Shown here: positions 1-12,814 of the stretch, piece after piece
Position numbering within the stretch: the stretch's first letter is position 1
Layout: every line of letters starts with the position of its first letter
Assembly: GCF_032854445.1 (NCBI RefSeq)
Contig: NC_088305.1
Location: forward strand, 28,732,628-28,796,627
Direction: 5' to 3'
DNA length: 64,000 nt
From: Liolophura sinensis
Lineage: Eukaryota; Mollusca; Polyplacophora; Chitonida; Chitonidae
Made by a program: the position numbers and the translations under genes
The notes under the pieces: generated by a model
The model's input: the letters and a program-made list of their open reading frames with translations, nothing else
The model's database searches: none
Told to the model about the DNA's origin: nothing

Positions 1-734
1 GTGTGCTAACTTTAGCCCAGGTCACCTTTTACAGGGAGAAAAAGCATTAATTGTTCATTTCTTTGTATTTAAAACCAGTATTTCTAGCGATGCCTTCCTT
101 TTGTCCGAATGCGGCTCTTGGGGCTGTAGATGGAATACAGAATGTTGCAATTCATCTGCCCGGTGTGTACATTTTTTAATTTGCATGTGTATGAGTGATG
201 ACCTGAAAGCCATACTCAACGATATACCTTAATAATAACAAAACACGCCTTTGCAAAAGCCGCTGTAACTTTCCAACATCATTAAAAACTTCTGACTCGT
301 TACCCGTTCTTATACTTAATTACAAAGTGCCTCAAAGTTGACAAACATAATCACCAAAAAAGGTCCAAATAAACAGTGAACAGTACATCTTTACATAAAT
401 GCAGTAGTCATGCTCACACTGTTGTTTTATGCGTGAAGTTGCACAAATGTTCAAATAGTGAACAATATCGGAACAAATCTGACGAAATGTTCAGCAAATT
501 TTTAGTTCAGGATTGCTTACTACTGTATTCCAACCGTAGATGATACAGCCAACATGTTTTCTTTGCCAATATTGATACACTCATGTACGTCACGCAAATT
601 TTGTGTACTTGTCATCCAAGGAAGATTCAAGCTTTGTGGCCAAGAACATCAACAGTGGACATGGTGAATCCGGAAGGAGCTGTGGATGATGGACACAAAC
701 CTATAAACATCGAACAAATCCTAGAATATGGCGT
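1..734. other. AT-rich non-coding stretch
   Basis: I see no coding signal, tandem repeat or recognisable mobile element here. The short open frames are of the size expected by chance in AT-rich DNA. Confidence 0.5.
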
Positions 735-890
735 TATTTATTTATTTATTTATTTGATTGATGGTTTACGCCGTACTCAATAATATTTCACTTATACGAC
801 GGTGGCCAGAACTATGGTGGGAGGAAACCGGGTAAAACTGGGGAAAAACACGACCATCTGCAGGTTGCTTGCAGACCTTCCCAAATACGA
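735..890 (-). mobile_element. SINE-A fragment (tRNA-derived SINE)
   Basis: Read on the plus strand it runs TTTATTTATT tail, then a TTTACGCCGTACTCAA block, then ATTTCACTTATACGACG, a GGTGGGAGGAAACCGG block and a GCAGGTTGCTTGCAGACC block. This is the reverse complement of the 3' two thirds of the family called SINE-A here, whose fuller copies lie at 20875-21108 and 22002-22395. The tRNA-like head is missing. Confidence 0.85.
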
Positions 891-2364
891 AACATGGCGT
901 TAAACATAAGAATGTCCTTGATGATTTATATCATCATTTCAGTAATATATTTATCTGGATGAGCCGAAGTAAATAACAAGACATTTATGTTGCTGTTTCA
1001 AATACTGAAATAACAAGTGAAATCAGTAGTAATATAATGTGAACAAAGTTTCATTTGCTGTTTTAAATATTGAAATAACACAATAAATAAATTGTCACAC
1101 GATGTGAGTCAAGTTTCGTTTTTATCATTTTATTGTTATTTGAAAGTCTACAGAAGATTTTTTTATCGCAAGGAATGTTTATTATGCCGGATGAATGAAA
1201 TCAGTATTCAAATCGTGTATGTAGCTAGTTCATAAGTTGTCGATGATCAAAATATGTATTTCAGTAGCTCTTTGATGAACACTCTTTATATATCCAACGT
1301 GATGAACCTATTCAACGCTTTGAAACAGAGTGCGACAGATGAATAGTGAAAGCGATTGATGGAAAAACCCTGACGCGCTAGTATTTGCAGTTATAACTTG
1401 TGGCGTTGATTGTCACACAACACAAAGGATCTAATGTATACAGACCATAGGTACATCATTCTGATGTTTGTACCGATGTAAGTCCAGATAGGATGTACAA
1501 TCTGTCGAGTCTGTAATTTGCTTTACATTCAGCGATGGTGGTTAAATGTTTAGCTTTTGCTGTATATGGATTGTTTAAAAGGATTTGGCAAATGAAAACA
1601 GGGTTTCCTGAATTCCGTATCCCTTTAGAACTAGCATATCACCAATATACCGTCGAGTGAAAGGGAAAAATCTGCTCATCATAAGAATATTGAGGCATTT
1701 TTTTTACATTGAACGTGGCATCCTCCTTGCATTATTCGTATGAAGAATTTGTCCCTATGGAAGTTCTTGAGGTATCATTGCATTCACTGTTTGCAGACCT
1801 GTCATCCAGGTGCATTAATCTGAAAACAAATACCTTGTTTTTGGCTTAGTATGCTGATATGATGTGGCGTAAGGCAATGTATCTTAATATAACTGTGCTA
1901 CATCGTTCCTAGTTTCACTGACGGTAATGCTTTTAACAAGAAAACATTAGCAACCTGACCTTCAAAATCACAAAACTCTTCAATCAAACTGAACGTAAAT
2001 GACAATTTATCGGCGGAAAAACTGACGGAATGCGAGTTTTGGTTTTGCTTTGAAGATATTGACCAAGATTAGAAGACATGCAATATTTCGAAATGGATTA
2101 GCGTTACATTATACATATTTATGAGATAACGGTATTGATGTTCTACGGCATCTGCTCTATCTTAATTTATGGCCCTATAATTACGGACTTTTTTTGCTTT
2201 CTTTCGAACTTTTGGGAACATTGACATTTGAATAATTTCTTCATTAAACATGTATGTGCAACATCCTTGAAACGTTTCCAAGGTCGTTCAATTAATGAGT
2301 GAAGACATTAACACTGAATTCATCATTTAATGGTATAAAGAAGTCCCCAGTCTATTATAAGTCC
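891..2364. other. non-coding stretch
   Basis: No gene, tandem repeat or recognised element seen. ORFs are absent or very short. Confidence 0.5.
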
Positions 2365-2640
2365 AGTCTTAATTCGTTATAATTAAAGACGTAAAGAATA
2401 GAGAGTATAACCAGAGCGGCGAAGACAGTGTGATAGCTACCAAGTGGTCACACGTAACAGGTGAAATACGACCTATGGTCAGCATACCTGAGTTAGGGTT
2501 TTATTCTAACTGTGTATGTAAAAATGCATAAATAGTAGTATTTACACGCCCCTAGGATCATGGCCTAAGCAGATTTAGGTAAAAAAAAATGCAGTGATAA
2601 CTGGAATTTAGTAGACGGCACTGGTCTAGAAATATAATAT
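2365..2640 (-). repeat. arm of a dispersed inverted repeat (pairs with 7027-7335)
   Basis: The reverse complement of this stretch matches 7060-7335 with scattered differences. Shared blocks include GGTCACACGTAACAGGTGAAA (reverse of the TTTACCGGTTACGTGTGACC block at about 7228), TTAGGGTTTTATTCTAACTG and the CACTGGTCTAGAA block. A partial third copy lies at 38323-38475. It is either a dispersed repeat inserted twice in opposite directions or the long terminal inverted repeats of a 5-kb element. No transposase is visible between the arms. Confidence 0.65.
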
Positions 2641-4762
2641 GGAAACAGTTTAAAGCAGTGTCGCATTGGCGATCGATGTGTAAGAGTAGACACCAAAACG
2701 TTGCTTTCAAGGAACGAGAGTTATGCTTGGGCAGCCACATGTCGAAGGGTCCTGCATATGGCGTGTACATATCTCGCCTTGTGGCATTTGTTAGATCCCG
2801 CGTCGTGTGACGCTTTTCATCAGCGTCACAAGTTATTACTGCAAAACCGAGTGTCCCATGGTTATTCCATCAAACGCTCTCCCTCCAAGATTCTTAAGTT
2901 TTACAATATTTAGAGTATAATTCTCTAGTAAGTAAATATAAGCGGAGCACTTTGCCTCACGATTGTCTCCAATTCCGCTTAACCCCGGGCTAAGGGCAGA
3001 ATATTCATCACGTTGAATTAGCTCGCTACATTGGATATATGGACAGTTGCAATCAAGGCGCAATTGACATACATATTTTGTTATCGACAACTGATATTCT
3101 AGCATGGTACACGATATGAATACTGATTTCACTCAGTCGCCTAGAACATACCTGGCGTCCATCCAACATCAATGGAAATTGTTGACGCCTTCTTGTTGCA
3201 TGGTTCCGTCCTATTTTCGTACTTAATATACTTTCTTAGTTCTTACTGTTCCTGAGAAACTGGCATGTGCACTAACGCGATACCACAATCAATCTGAGGA
3301 TGAAACTTTCAAGAATAAAAAATTTTACTAGCCAAGTCAGAAGAATCAACTTTTTGAGAGGTAGAGTGTTAAAATTTTTAAAACGGCTTTTGGTATCACG
3401 CGACAAGAGCTTGCTAGTTGAGTGGAAACATCTTGGCAGATAATTTGGTTGCGCACAGTAAAAATGTATGGAGTAGAAAGTTCACGCAGACCTTTAAAAA
3501 CTAAAATGATGCCATCTATTTTATGACCGATGAACGCGCTAAAGCACTTGCAAGAAGTTACACAACACACTGGGACACTACAAAACAGAGGAAAATTAAA
3601 AATAAATAAAAAAGTTTTCTACATTGAAAAAAAAAATTGTCATATTCTAAATACTTGGGGTACCTCGGCCATGCCTTTTTTCTATGCCGTTGATGTTCCC
3701 AGACGTGGTCATACTGCTCTTTTCATCAACTCCAAGAAACCGTTTGCTGTTTACAACGTTAAAAGTACATGTTGTAGTATTCGTTTCACTATGCAACAGC
3801 GACAGCTTTCAAAAACTTTTGTGGTGATGGGGGAAGGGTAGTAGGTCGGGGACGCCATAGTACTTTTTATGTATAGTTTAAACAAAACTAGGTTATAATG
3901 CAGGAACTCTCCGAATGTATTATGGCCATAAATATTTTTAAGTATTTTTTGAAGAGCGGGTAGAACACCAATGAAACTATCGCTCCTGTAGCAAGTGTGG
4001 GGCCTTTCTTATGAATGGAGATAAGTTTGCTCTTTTCGACGGAAAGTGAGATTTTGATATGGATTGGTTAAAAGTGAATGTAAAGAAAGGGGGAGAAATA
4101 TCAGCAGATTGTAGACTACTGGAATCGATTTAACGGAAACCGTTTGACGCCCTTAAATAAGCTGTCACAAATTTAGGACCTAACTGAGAAACAGAAAATT
4201 CGAAACTAGGACTTCAACTATCTACAAAATTGGAGAGCTTTTCCATGGCCTTATGGTCCTGTGGGCTAACAGGTCAGAAGACGCATCATGGTGCATCTAT
4301 AACAGATGTAAAATTAATCGTAAAACTATTTGACACAGCTGTTAGATCCGATATTAGTAAATCATTAAGAAACAGTTTATTCAAAGAGTTAGATGGGTAA
4401 AAACACTTCAGGCCATTTTAATTTAATATCAGTTTGCCCTTATTCCAACATAATATATCTGAAACTTCTTCAAAACTTGAACAAGTTTTAGTTTTTTTCT
4501 ATTCAATTTGTTTCTCCGATCCATGGCCCGTTTATGAAATGTCTTCATTCCACGATTTGGGGCGGACATTTAGGACGATCTCAATTTTGGGGACATGAAG
4601 GTCTGAGTAAAACGGGTCACTCAAAGTCTCTATCATATCGTCTGGATCATCAAAACATTTAAAATATTCCACAGAACAGATTTCAAGTCGGTTCAAATTT
4701 AAATCTTGTTCCATGTTCCATGGATCTATATTTAATAGGTTCGTGAGTAGATTGTTTTTCTT
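2641..4762. other. non-coding stretch
   Basis: No convincing gene. ORFs of 60 to 103 codons on either strand (for example 2836-3132 and 3530-3841) have no recognisable motif and no codon pattern that sets them apart. Confidence 0.45.
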
Positions 4763-4903
4763 TGGATATATAGGTGAACACAGGCGAAGCCTTCATCAAG
4801 TTTCTCTTACCCCGATTGAATATATAGGTGAACACAGGTGAAGCCGTCGTCAAGTTTCTTTTACTTCGATAGGATATATAAGTGAACACAGGTGAAGCCT
4901 TCA
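4763..4903. repeat. 54-bp tandem repeat, about 2.6 copies
   Basis: A block beginning ATATAGGTGAACACAGG recurs at about 4767, 4821 and 4875, giving a period of 54 bp. Because 54 is a multiple of three, the minus strand stays open and produces a spurious repetitive peptide (ASPVFTYI motif). Confidence 0.85.
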
Positions 4904-7026
4904 TACAGAAATACTACAACTTTACTGGATTCCTAAAATGCGCTGGTTGTCGAGTGCAAAATGACAACAGGTTTTAAAAATGCCATCAACAATCTTCGAA
5001 GTTCTTTCAATGATTGCTTGCAGTGGGAAATAATTGACAACAGCCTACATCGTGTGCCAGAGAGAGTCGTGTACCTTACCAAATGACTCGCGTTCTGTTC
5101 CAGTGGTCAGTTTTACATTTATTCCTGATTACGCTGATTGACCACTCACATGTCCTTCGCCACTGGGATAAATTTGGACTTCTTGTGAATAAACACAGGA
5201 TACATTTCTCGGATGTGCCGTGTTCCTCTTTGTGTGTGGAGGTTTTGTCCCTGGTGAACTTTTTATGGTATCGCTATTTCGCCCGCAGACCTTCCCATCC
5301 ATCAAACATTTAGTTTATACCCAGTAAATGGTGTTAAGGGTCAGCCGTATAACTGAATGTTGGCAGGCCAAAATGGCTGCCAGCTAAGGTAGTACTTTCT
5401 AAAAATTGGACTCTGCCCCAACCAGGACTACTGCATAGCTCACATTATGACAAAATAAAGCACACACCTCCTAAAATAATGGAACACATCTTACACTGCA
5501 GTCGTTTGTATATATCATCCACACTGTAAGATCATATCTCGGCAAGTTGTCAACGACTACACATCTTTATTGTAAGGCGATCTTGTAAGGAGAATTAAAA
5601 AATCGAAAAGCTACAGACTTGAGTGAAGGCGCAGTTGAAAACGGACAGGATACGTGAAAGAATTTAACTGATTATTTAATGTTCTAAAAGGAAGGCTCAC
5701 ACAGACATTTCCGCCATATCTGAAATCAACGAAGTCATGAATGTTGTCTTACGTTTTACTTTGTAGGAACTGTCAACCATTATTAACCACATTCCGGGAA
5801 ATGTCAATGTACAAACACATGAATATTGATCCTGTGGCTGGAAACTTTATATTTTACTGTAAAACAGACCCGATGTTTACACACATCTTCTTATGTCTGC
5901 AGGATACAACATGCCGATATAAGTTCTGCACTAAATACCAAATATCATGTTACCGAAGTTTTGAATGGCTACTCGTAAGAATCGTATAAATAAAGAGGGG
6001 TTAAAAATTGATCATTAAAAAATTAGGAATAACATTAATTTCTCGGGAACTATTATTTCACGCAAATTCTTATGTGTAAACAGCACTGCATGCACATGGG
6101 CTAGTAGCCTATAGACCATGCCCCTGATCTATGAATAAGTGCATTGGTTTGGTTTCCTGAAAGCAGCCAAAATGGGTAAAAATGGGTAGAAATGTCGATG
6201 ATTCCCCGAACAAATTGCTTAAACCAGTGACACTTAATTTAGGTAAGTAACGCAAGGAAGAAATCAGTGTGCGGCCGGAGATGTGTTTACTGTTTGTGTA
6301 TTGTAAGGAATGCCGGGCAATGTTTATTTCGATGTTAAGCGAATACCTATGCTATAAAAGGCGAATGTCCATGCTTTGCATTCCGCCACTATCCTCAAAC
6401 CAGGATGACATAAAATTAAACCTACGTAAATGCCCATGTAAACAACATGTCCCTCCCCTATCCCATCCACCAACACTAAGAAAACATTAGATCACACTTG
6501 ACAAGCGTTGTTGACCGCCAAGACAAACCAAAAAGATGATAAAAGATGATTGGGGACAGTTTCGTGAAACAACGGAGGGCTATCTCAGGTAAATTTTTTC
6601 ACAAAGAAACGCAAACCAAAAATACAACACATTAAAACAATACCCACTATAAACTGTTTAAGACACATAAGATAGAGGAGATCGATAAAAAAGTACAGTT
6701 TTAACTTTTTTGTTTATTATACGTAGTGAAGTTTGTTTGCCGTGGTTGTACTATATACTGTTATACATGATGGCCTGGCTACCTTTAAATGGCCGTTAAA
6801 CACAAACTAATTTATTGGATACAGTACATTCATTTATTGTATTTACAAGATAGCTTGTGCTGCAATCTTATTACGTGGTTGGGCCAATATTTTCTTTATT
6901 TATTCATCACTATTGTATACTGCGAATTATCTGATGACAATCAAGTCCTCATTCGAACCATACATCACCTCGAAATGAATAATACATTTTTTTCCGATGG
7001 TCTACCCCTTGCCTTGTTTTAATGTG
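4904..7026. other. non-coding stretch
   Basis: Nothing recognisable. Small ORFs such as 5083-5313 and 5741-5989 lack motifs and are treated as chance. Confidence 0.45.
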
Positions 7027-7335
7027 ATGGTATGTTAAATGTGATGACAACACAGCATTCTGAGTAATTCTAGACCAGTGACGTCTAATATATAAAATTA
7101 ACATCACTGTTTTTTTTTCTCTTTTTCCCTAATTCTGCTAGGGGCGTGTAAATTACTACTATTCATGCATTTACATGAACAGTTAGAATAAAACCCTGTC
7201 TGACGTAAATTGACAAGAGGTCGTATTTTACCGGTTACGTGTGACCATTTACCAGCTATCACACTGTCGCCGTTGCTTTGGTCTAACTCTCTGCACGTCT
7301 TTAATTATATTCTAAATACTAGTCGTTGACACCCG
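7027..7335 (+). repeat. arm of a dispersed inverted repeat (pairs with 2365-2640)
   Basis: It matches the reverse complement of 2365-2640 from about 7060 onward. Its left part (TATGTTAAATGTGATGACAA and ATTCTAGACCAGT blocks) also matches 38323-38380. In the 38-kb copy the middle section, including the TAGGGGCGTGTAAATTACTA block, is absent. Confidence 0.65.
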
Positions 7336-7420
7336 CTTTTTTGGACTGTAAACTTCTACTTTGCTATGATATAGGTACAAATGATATTGCTCCTGTCCTA
7401 GGATTTGTGGATTACATATG

Positions 7421-7612
7421 ATTTATTTATTTATTTGATTGGTGTTTTATGCCGTACTCAAGAATAGTTCTCTTGTACGACGACGTACAAACCCACGATC
7501 ATCCGAAGGTTGCTGTCAGACCTTCCCACATGAGCATGAGCTAGACTTGAACAGCTGGACTTGAATTCACAGCGACCGCATTGGTGGGAGACTCCTGGGT
7601 CATTACTCTGAG
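7421..7612 (-). mobile_element. SINE-A copy, internally deleted
   Basis: Starts with a TTTATTTATTTGATTGGTG tail in reverse orientation and ends in the tRNA-like head (ACTCCTGGGTCATTA block). The middle GGAGGAAACCGGGC section seen in other copies is missing, and one stretch around the head is duplicated imperfectly. Confidence 0.85.
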
Positions 7613-8613
7613 CGGAGAGAACAGGGTGATGACTGGCAAGTAGACCCCGTTACCATTTTGGGTTCTTCTTGGGCAATTTACAGATACATTTTAGTGGGCA
7701 TTTTCCTTACTGTTTTCACATAAACTGCACATTACCCTTTATTACATGGAGCCAGCCTCCTCCCTCTCCCAAGCAACACCTCTAGAAAGAGCATGGAGGT
7801 CTGTTATATCAACAAAATTAAACCGAAAAGAACACAATCGTGACAATCGCTAAAATAAAAGTTGGGCGATTAGATAACTCGCATTTTATGTTTTTAGTTC
7901 TAGACGTGGGGAAAGCCTCAAGAAGAACGCCATATAGATTCAACTTACCAAGAGGAAAAAAATTCCACAAAATTTACACGCAGGCAACACCCGGAATTAC
8001 CAGCCACTGAAGTTCAGTCTTTGACTGACCCGATGTCGAAACACAAACCCATGCTATCCTGCAGAGCATATAAACCCACTAAAATTTGCATTCAGAAAGG
8101 CAGAACCCTTAGAATTAGAAATAGAGGGATTTCGTGTCATAAGCTTGTCTACTCTGGCTGCTGAAAAAGGCCGACTGTGTCTGCACTCCTCAACATGTCC
8201 TCAGGCAATGGTTGTTGACATTTCTGGAATGAACCCTTTAAAATATCTGGGTGAAGGACGTCATATGGCTTGGCTTCCTTTGTACACGCCAGCTGTCTCG
8301 GCTGCTACGAAAGATTTACCTTTTCAACCTCCCCTCGCATAACATCAGAAAATGGTGACAATTTTGAAATAAATGTACGCGGTGTGGGGAGAGATGGTGA
8401 CGGGTGGGAATACCGGGAATAACTATAAACACCTTCTCTTTGATGGAACAACATCTGCGCTAATGGTGGAAGGCAAGTTTAGATGTTGAATTAAAGAAAA
8501 ACGGGTGCAGGGGAGATTTCCATGAAGGTATTCCAGCAATAACAGTTTTTGCCGATGGTGGTTGGTTGAAAAGAACGCATCGACATACATACAATATAAG
8601 CATCATGTCCGAC
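7613..8613. other. non-coding stretch
   Basis: No supported gene or repeat seen. The 65-codon ORF at 8145-8342 is unremarkable. Confidence 0.45.
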
Positions 8614-8780
8614 ATTCGTAAACCATTCGTACTCCGTAAACTGCGTTCCAAGTCGAAAATCGCAAGATCCACTTCCAAAACAACGTTTAACACTAACTCC
8701 CAAAGACAAAGGTATGTAAGAAATTATACAAATGGGAAATAAAGCAAGAAAGAAATAAAGTAACACACAAGAGAGAAGTG
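8614..8780. repeat. dispersed repeat R, copy 1
   Basis: About 150 bp starting ACCATTCGTACTCCGTAAA and containing GCGTTCCAAGTCGAAAATCG, CAAGATCCACTTCC and CAAAGACAAAGGTATGTAAG blocks. Other copies are at 11480-11635, 22210-22357 and, more weakly, 23990-24105. The copy at 22210 lies inside a SINE, which shows the unit is mobile. It carries no motif that would identify its class. Confidence 0.75.
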
Positions 8781-9029
8781 GTCATCAGGTTTCATTGATG
8801 CCAGGCAGACACTGGATATTCAAGGCATGAATTCCATATCAAAGTTCAAATTCGTAGTCCATGAATGAGCTCCAGGTCAAATAACAATGAAACAAGGTAT
8901 CTCAGTCGCGCTTTGATTGCAACTGTCCATAAAGGCATCATGCAGATGTAATGAGCATGGCTACCTTTACGGCCTCTAGCCCCAGGTTAAGCGGTATTAG
9001 ATACAGTTTGAAAATGACGAGCGTTGCAG

Positions 9030-9830
9030 ACCTTAACCGAACAGATTGTGATTCTACGCTCTTGGAGGCGTAGCTGTTGTAATTGGCGCTGCGACCAAGA
9101 AACAGTTACATGTTGGAATTAGGACCAAGTATTGTGTTGTTTGTGCCCTGAGTGAAACCCAGAGCAAAAAGCCCGTGTCTCACAAGTGTTTTCAAAACTG
9201 GTCTAAAATCTCACAAAGTATGAAGAACATAACGCTGGAAGCATTTCACACTTGTGAAGAAAGGTTGTTTACTCTACCTAAAGGCTGTGGGGGACGGCGA
9301 CTCCTCTGTGTACGCATCTCTGGCAATACCTGGCCTTGCCAAACTAGAACGTACCAATCAAGCATGTAAGTGTCTGATGAAAACCCACATTTGAAGGGGC
9401 ACAATGGTATGATCAGGCAAAAAAGAGTCCATCTGGTTGCTTACATCCGTTATGCCATTCGAATGAGAAGTATGAAACAAGGCAAATCACAAGCTGCCAA
9501 CAATCTGAAGACCAACGTCAAATCGTCACTGCAACAAGTTTTTGGACACCATGACAAATGTGATGATTACATATGTCGCAGCCCAAAAGCACCACGACAA
9601 AGATGATAACAATGAGGCCAATAGTCATCGAGACGAAGAAGACCTTGACGCCGTTATTTCAAACCAGGCCACGTACTGGATGGACAGCACTTCTGCTGAG
9701 CTTCAAGATGCTGCCAGTTCCTATAATGTCAGCAAAACATGTATTTCTCCGGCCATTATAAAAGGAGTATCGCGACTGCTCCACCGATGAAGGAAAACAC
9801 TATCAGCGAATAATAGGAATTCAAGGCTAA
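9030..9830 (+). pseudogene. decayed Mutator-like (MULE-type) DDE transposase, 5'-truncated
   Basis: Reading across three frames gives a recognisable transposase core. It opens at about 9045 with a GGVAVVIGAATKK strand, then TKYCVVCALSETQSKKP and HKCFQNWSKISQSM. After a frameshift comes GDGDSSVYASL (9290-9322), where the Asp residues match the second catalytic Asp motif of the animal Mutator-like transposase family (the type collected in Pfam as a Mutator-like domain). The frame then changes again to HLVAYIRYAIRMRSM and FGHHDKCDDYIC, a helical and Cys/His block typical of the same family. The part before 9045, including the N-terminal zinc-like module, is missing. Stops and at least two frameshifts make it non-functional. 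It runs directly into the YqaJ domain at 9818-10300 on the same strand, so the two were probably one ORF or one element. I am fairly sure of the superfamily and less sure of the exact clade. Confidence 0.72.
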
Positions 9831-10300
9831 TCAGGGTAATGCTGTCCAAATTTATCCTTCTGGCGTGGTTTTAAACCCACCTTTCCCCTTCGTAGCCTAC
9901 AGTCTTGACAGCAACGTCAGGGAGGAAGATTCAGGTGCGCAAGGCCTTGTAGATGTCAAAAATCTTCTGCACAAGAAAGTCTCACACTTTTTGCTGCAGT
10001 TATGAAAATAAAGTCTGCAGTGGGAGGGAACGAATTTATCACTGAAGAAGACGCACGCGTATTATTTCCAGTGCCAGGGGCAGCTGGCAATAAGCGGTAG
10101 ATCGTGGGTAGATTTTGTGGTGAGGGCTACAAATCCACACAGATTGCATGTCCAAAAAATCCAGAAAGATAAGGCTCTGTGGACGAATGTCATGCTCCCC
10201 AAATTGACCAAATTTTACTTCGAATGCTATTTACCAGAATTAAGTGTGCCAAGAGAAAGTGCCTGGTATTCTCGACAACTTTCTGGGTTTGGTATGTTAC
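9818..10300 (+). pseudogene. decayed YqaJ-type (lambda exonuclease-like) nuclease domain
   Basis: Three frames together give the hallmark order of a YqaJ viral-recombinase-type exonuclease. EFKANQG is followed by a PSGVVLNPPFPFVAYS strand (9855-9905), where active families have a conserved Asp next to Gly. Next comes GLVDVKNL at about 9940 (the E-x-K metal-binding strand, here with Asp in place of Glu), then a YYFQCQGQLAISGR helix (10056-10100) and WVDFVVRATN. It closes with LPKLTKFYFECYLPEL at about 10195-10240. In known enzymes this fold degrades one strand of duplex DNA from an end and works with annealing proteins. Stops after the DVK strand and frameshifts show that it is dead. It lies immediately after the transposase remains with no spacer, consistent with a former fusion. 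What preceded the domain is blurred between 9600 and 9820. Confidence 0.75.
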
Positions 10301-11479
10301 CAATATGCAGACTACTGCACGCTTTTACAACTTGCTCAGCACACGTCACCAATTAATCCTGACTTCAACCTACATTTCCCAGTTTTCCATTTCCCAGCAC
10401 CCCATGTAGCACCCGAGCACCGTACAGCTTATGTTGAGTTAATTGCGACTGTTTGATGCTCATATAAATCCTCTATTAAATGTGTTTAGCACTGTGAAGA
10501 ATTGTATCCGCTCTGTCACACACACCAGTATAAGTGGCTGTAAATAAATTCTGTGCGTAGACCTACTAACATAGTTTATCGATCCTGAAGTGAACAAACG
10601 AAGTCAAGAATTACATACACTTTACACGTCTTAATGTCTGACCACTACACTTCAAGCTGGTAGAAGTTATTTTTCGTAATCTGCAGGACACGTTCATTGG
10701 TTTGGCGCTAATCGTGGAAAAGATGGAAAAAGGACCAAGAAAATACACAATGATCTGTGGTCCATTTCCTTTCAGAATGCCAGGCTGTATCACACTTCAA
10801 AGTAATGACGACCCCAAATCATAAACAGGTGAAGCTGTCAGGCCCTTTGCTGAGAGGCCACCAGTGCACACCGCTAGAATAAGTACGGTGAGAGGCTAAA
10901 TACAATTACCCATCTTACTGAAGATTATCGGGAAGGATCAGAAGTGCTTTTGTAGGTCAGCAATAAACAGTTTTCCATGGCTGTATGTGTTGCCTAATGC
11001 ACGTGTATACCTATACCTATAACACTATGACGTGCCTATATATGTTGCATTACTCTCTTCTCCAGCTGAGTGAACTAGTGATTAATTTATATTATTATAT
11101 CTCGTAAATTTACGTAAATTTATCGTTCCTCCATTGCGGTGATGTGTAGTTTCTCTGTTCATCACGTTCCTGCTTTCTATACTGTTATAAAATATCAAAG
11201 TGAAACAATACGACTTTTCAGGAATATTCATTTCTGGGATCCATTGAATATGGGTAACGAGGTGTTTTACACTGAGTGGTGGCCGATGGAAAGCTGGTTT
11301 GACGAGACTACTTTGTTTTGGTTTCGGGAGAAGTTCCGTGTCTGCCAGTTCCGGTGAATTTGTACATAGGAAGCGAATGTAGTCGAACTTCAAAGGCGTG
11401 TGTTGTGCTTTGCAACAACTGTGGTTACAGACTCCGTGTGTTACCTCCAGTTTAAAGTGTAATTTGTGTACCAGTCGTA
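10301..11479. other. non-coding stretch
   Basis: No motif-bearing frame seen. The 103-codon minus-strand ORF at 11082-11393 and the overlapping plus-strand ORF are treated as chance. Any terminus of the 9-10 kb transposon should lie here, but I did not find a terminal inverted repeat. Confidence 0.4.
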
Positions 11480-11635
11480 ATAAGTAAAGAGTCGTTCCAA
11501 GTCTATAATCGCAAGACCCATTTCCAAGACAACATACAACACCAGTTCCGAAAGGAATATGTAAGAAATAGTACGGAATGTAAAAGTAATAAATAAAGCT
11601 GATAAAGCGTAAGACAGAAGCAAGTGAGCCCCATA
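11480..11635. repeat. dispersed repeat R, copy 2 (diverged)
   Basis: Shares TCGTTCCAAGTC, TAATCGCAAGACCCATTTCC and TATGTAAGAAAT blocks with 8614-8780 and 22210-22357, in the same order and spacing. Confidence 0.7.
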
Positions 11636-12019
11636 CCCCATATTCAAGAATAGTTTACATATACGATGACGATTTATTATGAGGGGAGTAAGCCATGGCA
11701 CCTTGTAGAATGGGAGGATAGGATTTTTCAGCAGATGTATTAAATATTGACGCTGGTAGAAATTCGATGAAATAGGCTCCCAGCGTTTAAATGAATTGAC
11801 CTGGTATATAATCCCACTGGTTACTTAAAATAGCACAACCACAATAAACTATAGTGGTTTATATACGTGTACAAATAGGCCTACACTGTGACTGTAAAAC
11901 AATAAAATGTTATTTTACGGGCCACAACGAATGACGAAGATGTGGCTACTTAGCTTTGTTTCCTGTTCATTCTATATGAATTATGGATTTAAAATTCAGT
12001 TTTAAGAAGTGTGTCCTCT

Positions 12020-12100
12020 TCTAATGCTGGTCGTCGTTGTATAAGTGAAATATTCCTGTGTACCATGTAAAACACCAATCAAAAAACAAATAAATAGAAG
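12020..12100 (+). mobile_element. SINE-A 3' fragment
   Basis: TAATGCTGGTCG, then TATAAGTGAAATATTC, then TAAAACACCAATCAAA and an AAATAAATAG tail: the last 80 bp of the family in forward orientation. Confidence 0.85.
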
Positions 12101-12814
12101 TGTGTTTTCAGTCCACGCATGGATAGTTTCAATGTCTCAACGTCTCAATGTGACACATCCTATGTAGGACTGAACAATCGATGTATTTATCACTCAGCGA
12201 ACAAAATTTGTTTTCCTTTCTCTTCAAGCAGAAGTATGTGTGTCAGTGATTGTCGTTTCGTTTCACCGCCATTTTCTGGGTTGACAGATTGCATTCAGTG
12301 TTCGGGTTTGTTCAGGATATGGTTGTGTGCCTGCTAAGTTCGACTGAGCTGTGATACTGATACACGTACGCTATGTGTCTGCCTCTGTCAGTAACAGGCC
12401 TGTTCAAGGAACGCTATTTACCGCCTATTGTTCGCACGTGACCTTCTTCTTTCAATAGGAACTCCACTGCTTGGGAAATGTTTTGCCGGCGCTTTCGGTC
12501 TATTTCAGACGAGAATTTCACGACTGTAAATAATGCATGTTATGCATTCGCATCAACGCATGACTGCATACTCTTTTGTGACGCAGGTCTTGGAGACTTG
12601 GGGGTATTTTTTTTCATAAAACGTAACAGGACAAGTGTATCATTTATATACTTTAACTTATCCACTTCGGTTGTTCTGAAAAAGGGGTCGTAGAAGAATC
12701 ATGAAGATCCACTGTTTGATTCTAGCAAAGGGTAAGTTTTCATGGCAATACAGGTTGTATAAGTTTCTCTAAAATTTTTTCGACCCGTAATTAATCTGCC
12801 GTTAGGAATTCACG
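12101..12814. other. non-coding stretch
   Basis: Two small plus-strand ORFs (12119-12337 and 12478-12693) have several Cys residues but no signal peptide, known cysteine pattern or splice context that I can defend. I leave them uncalled. Confidence 0.4.
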
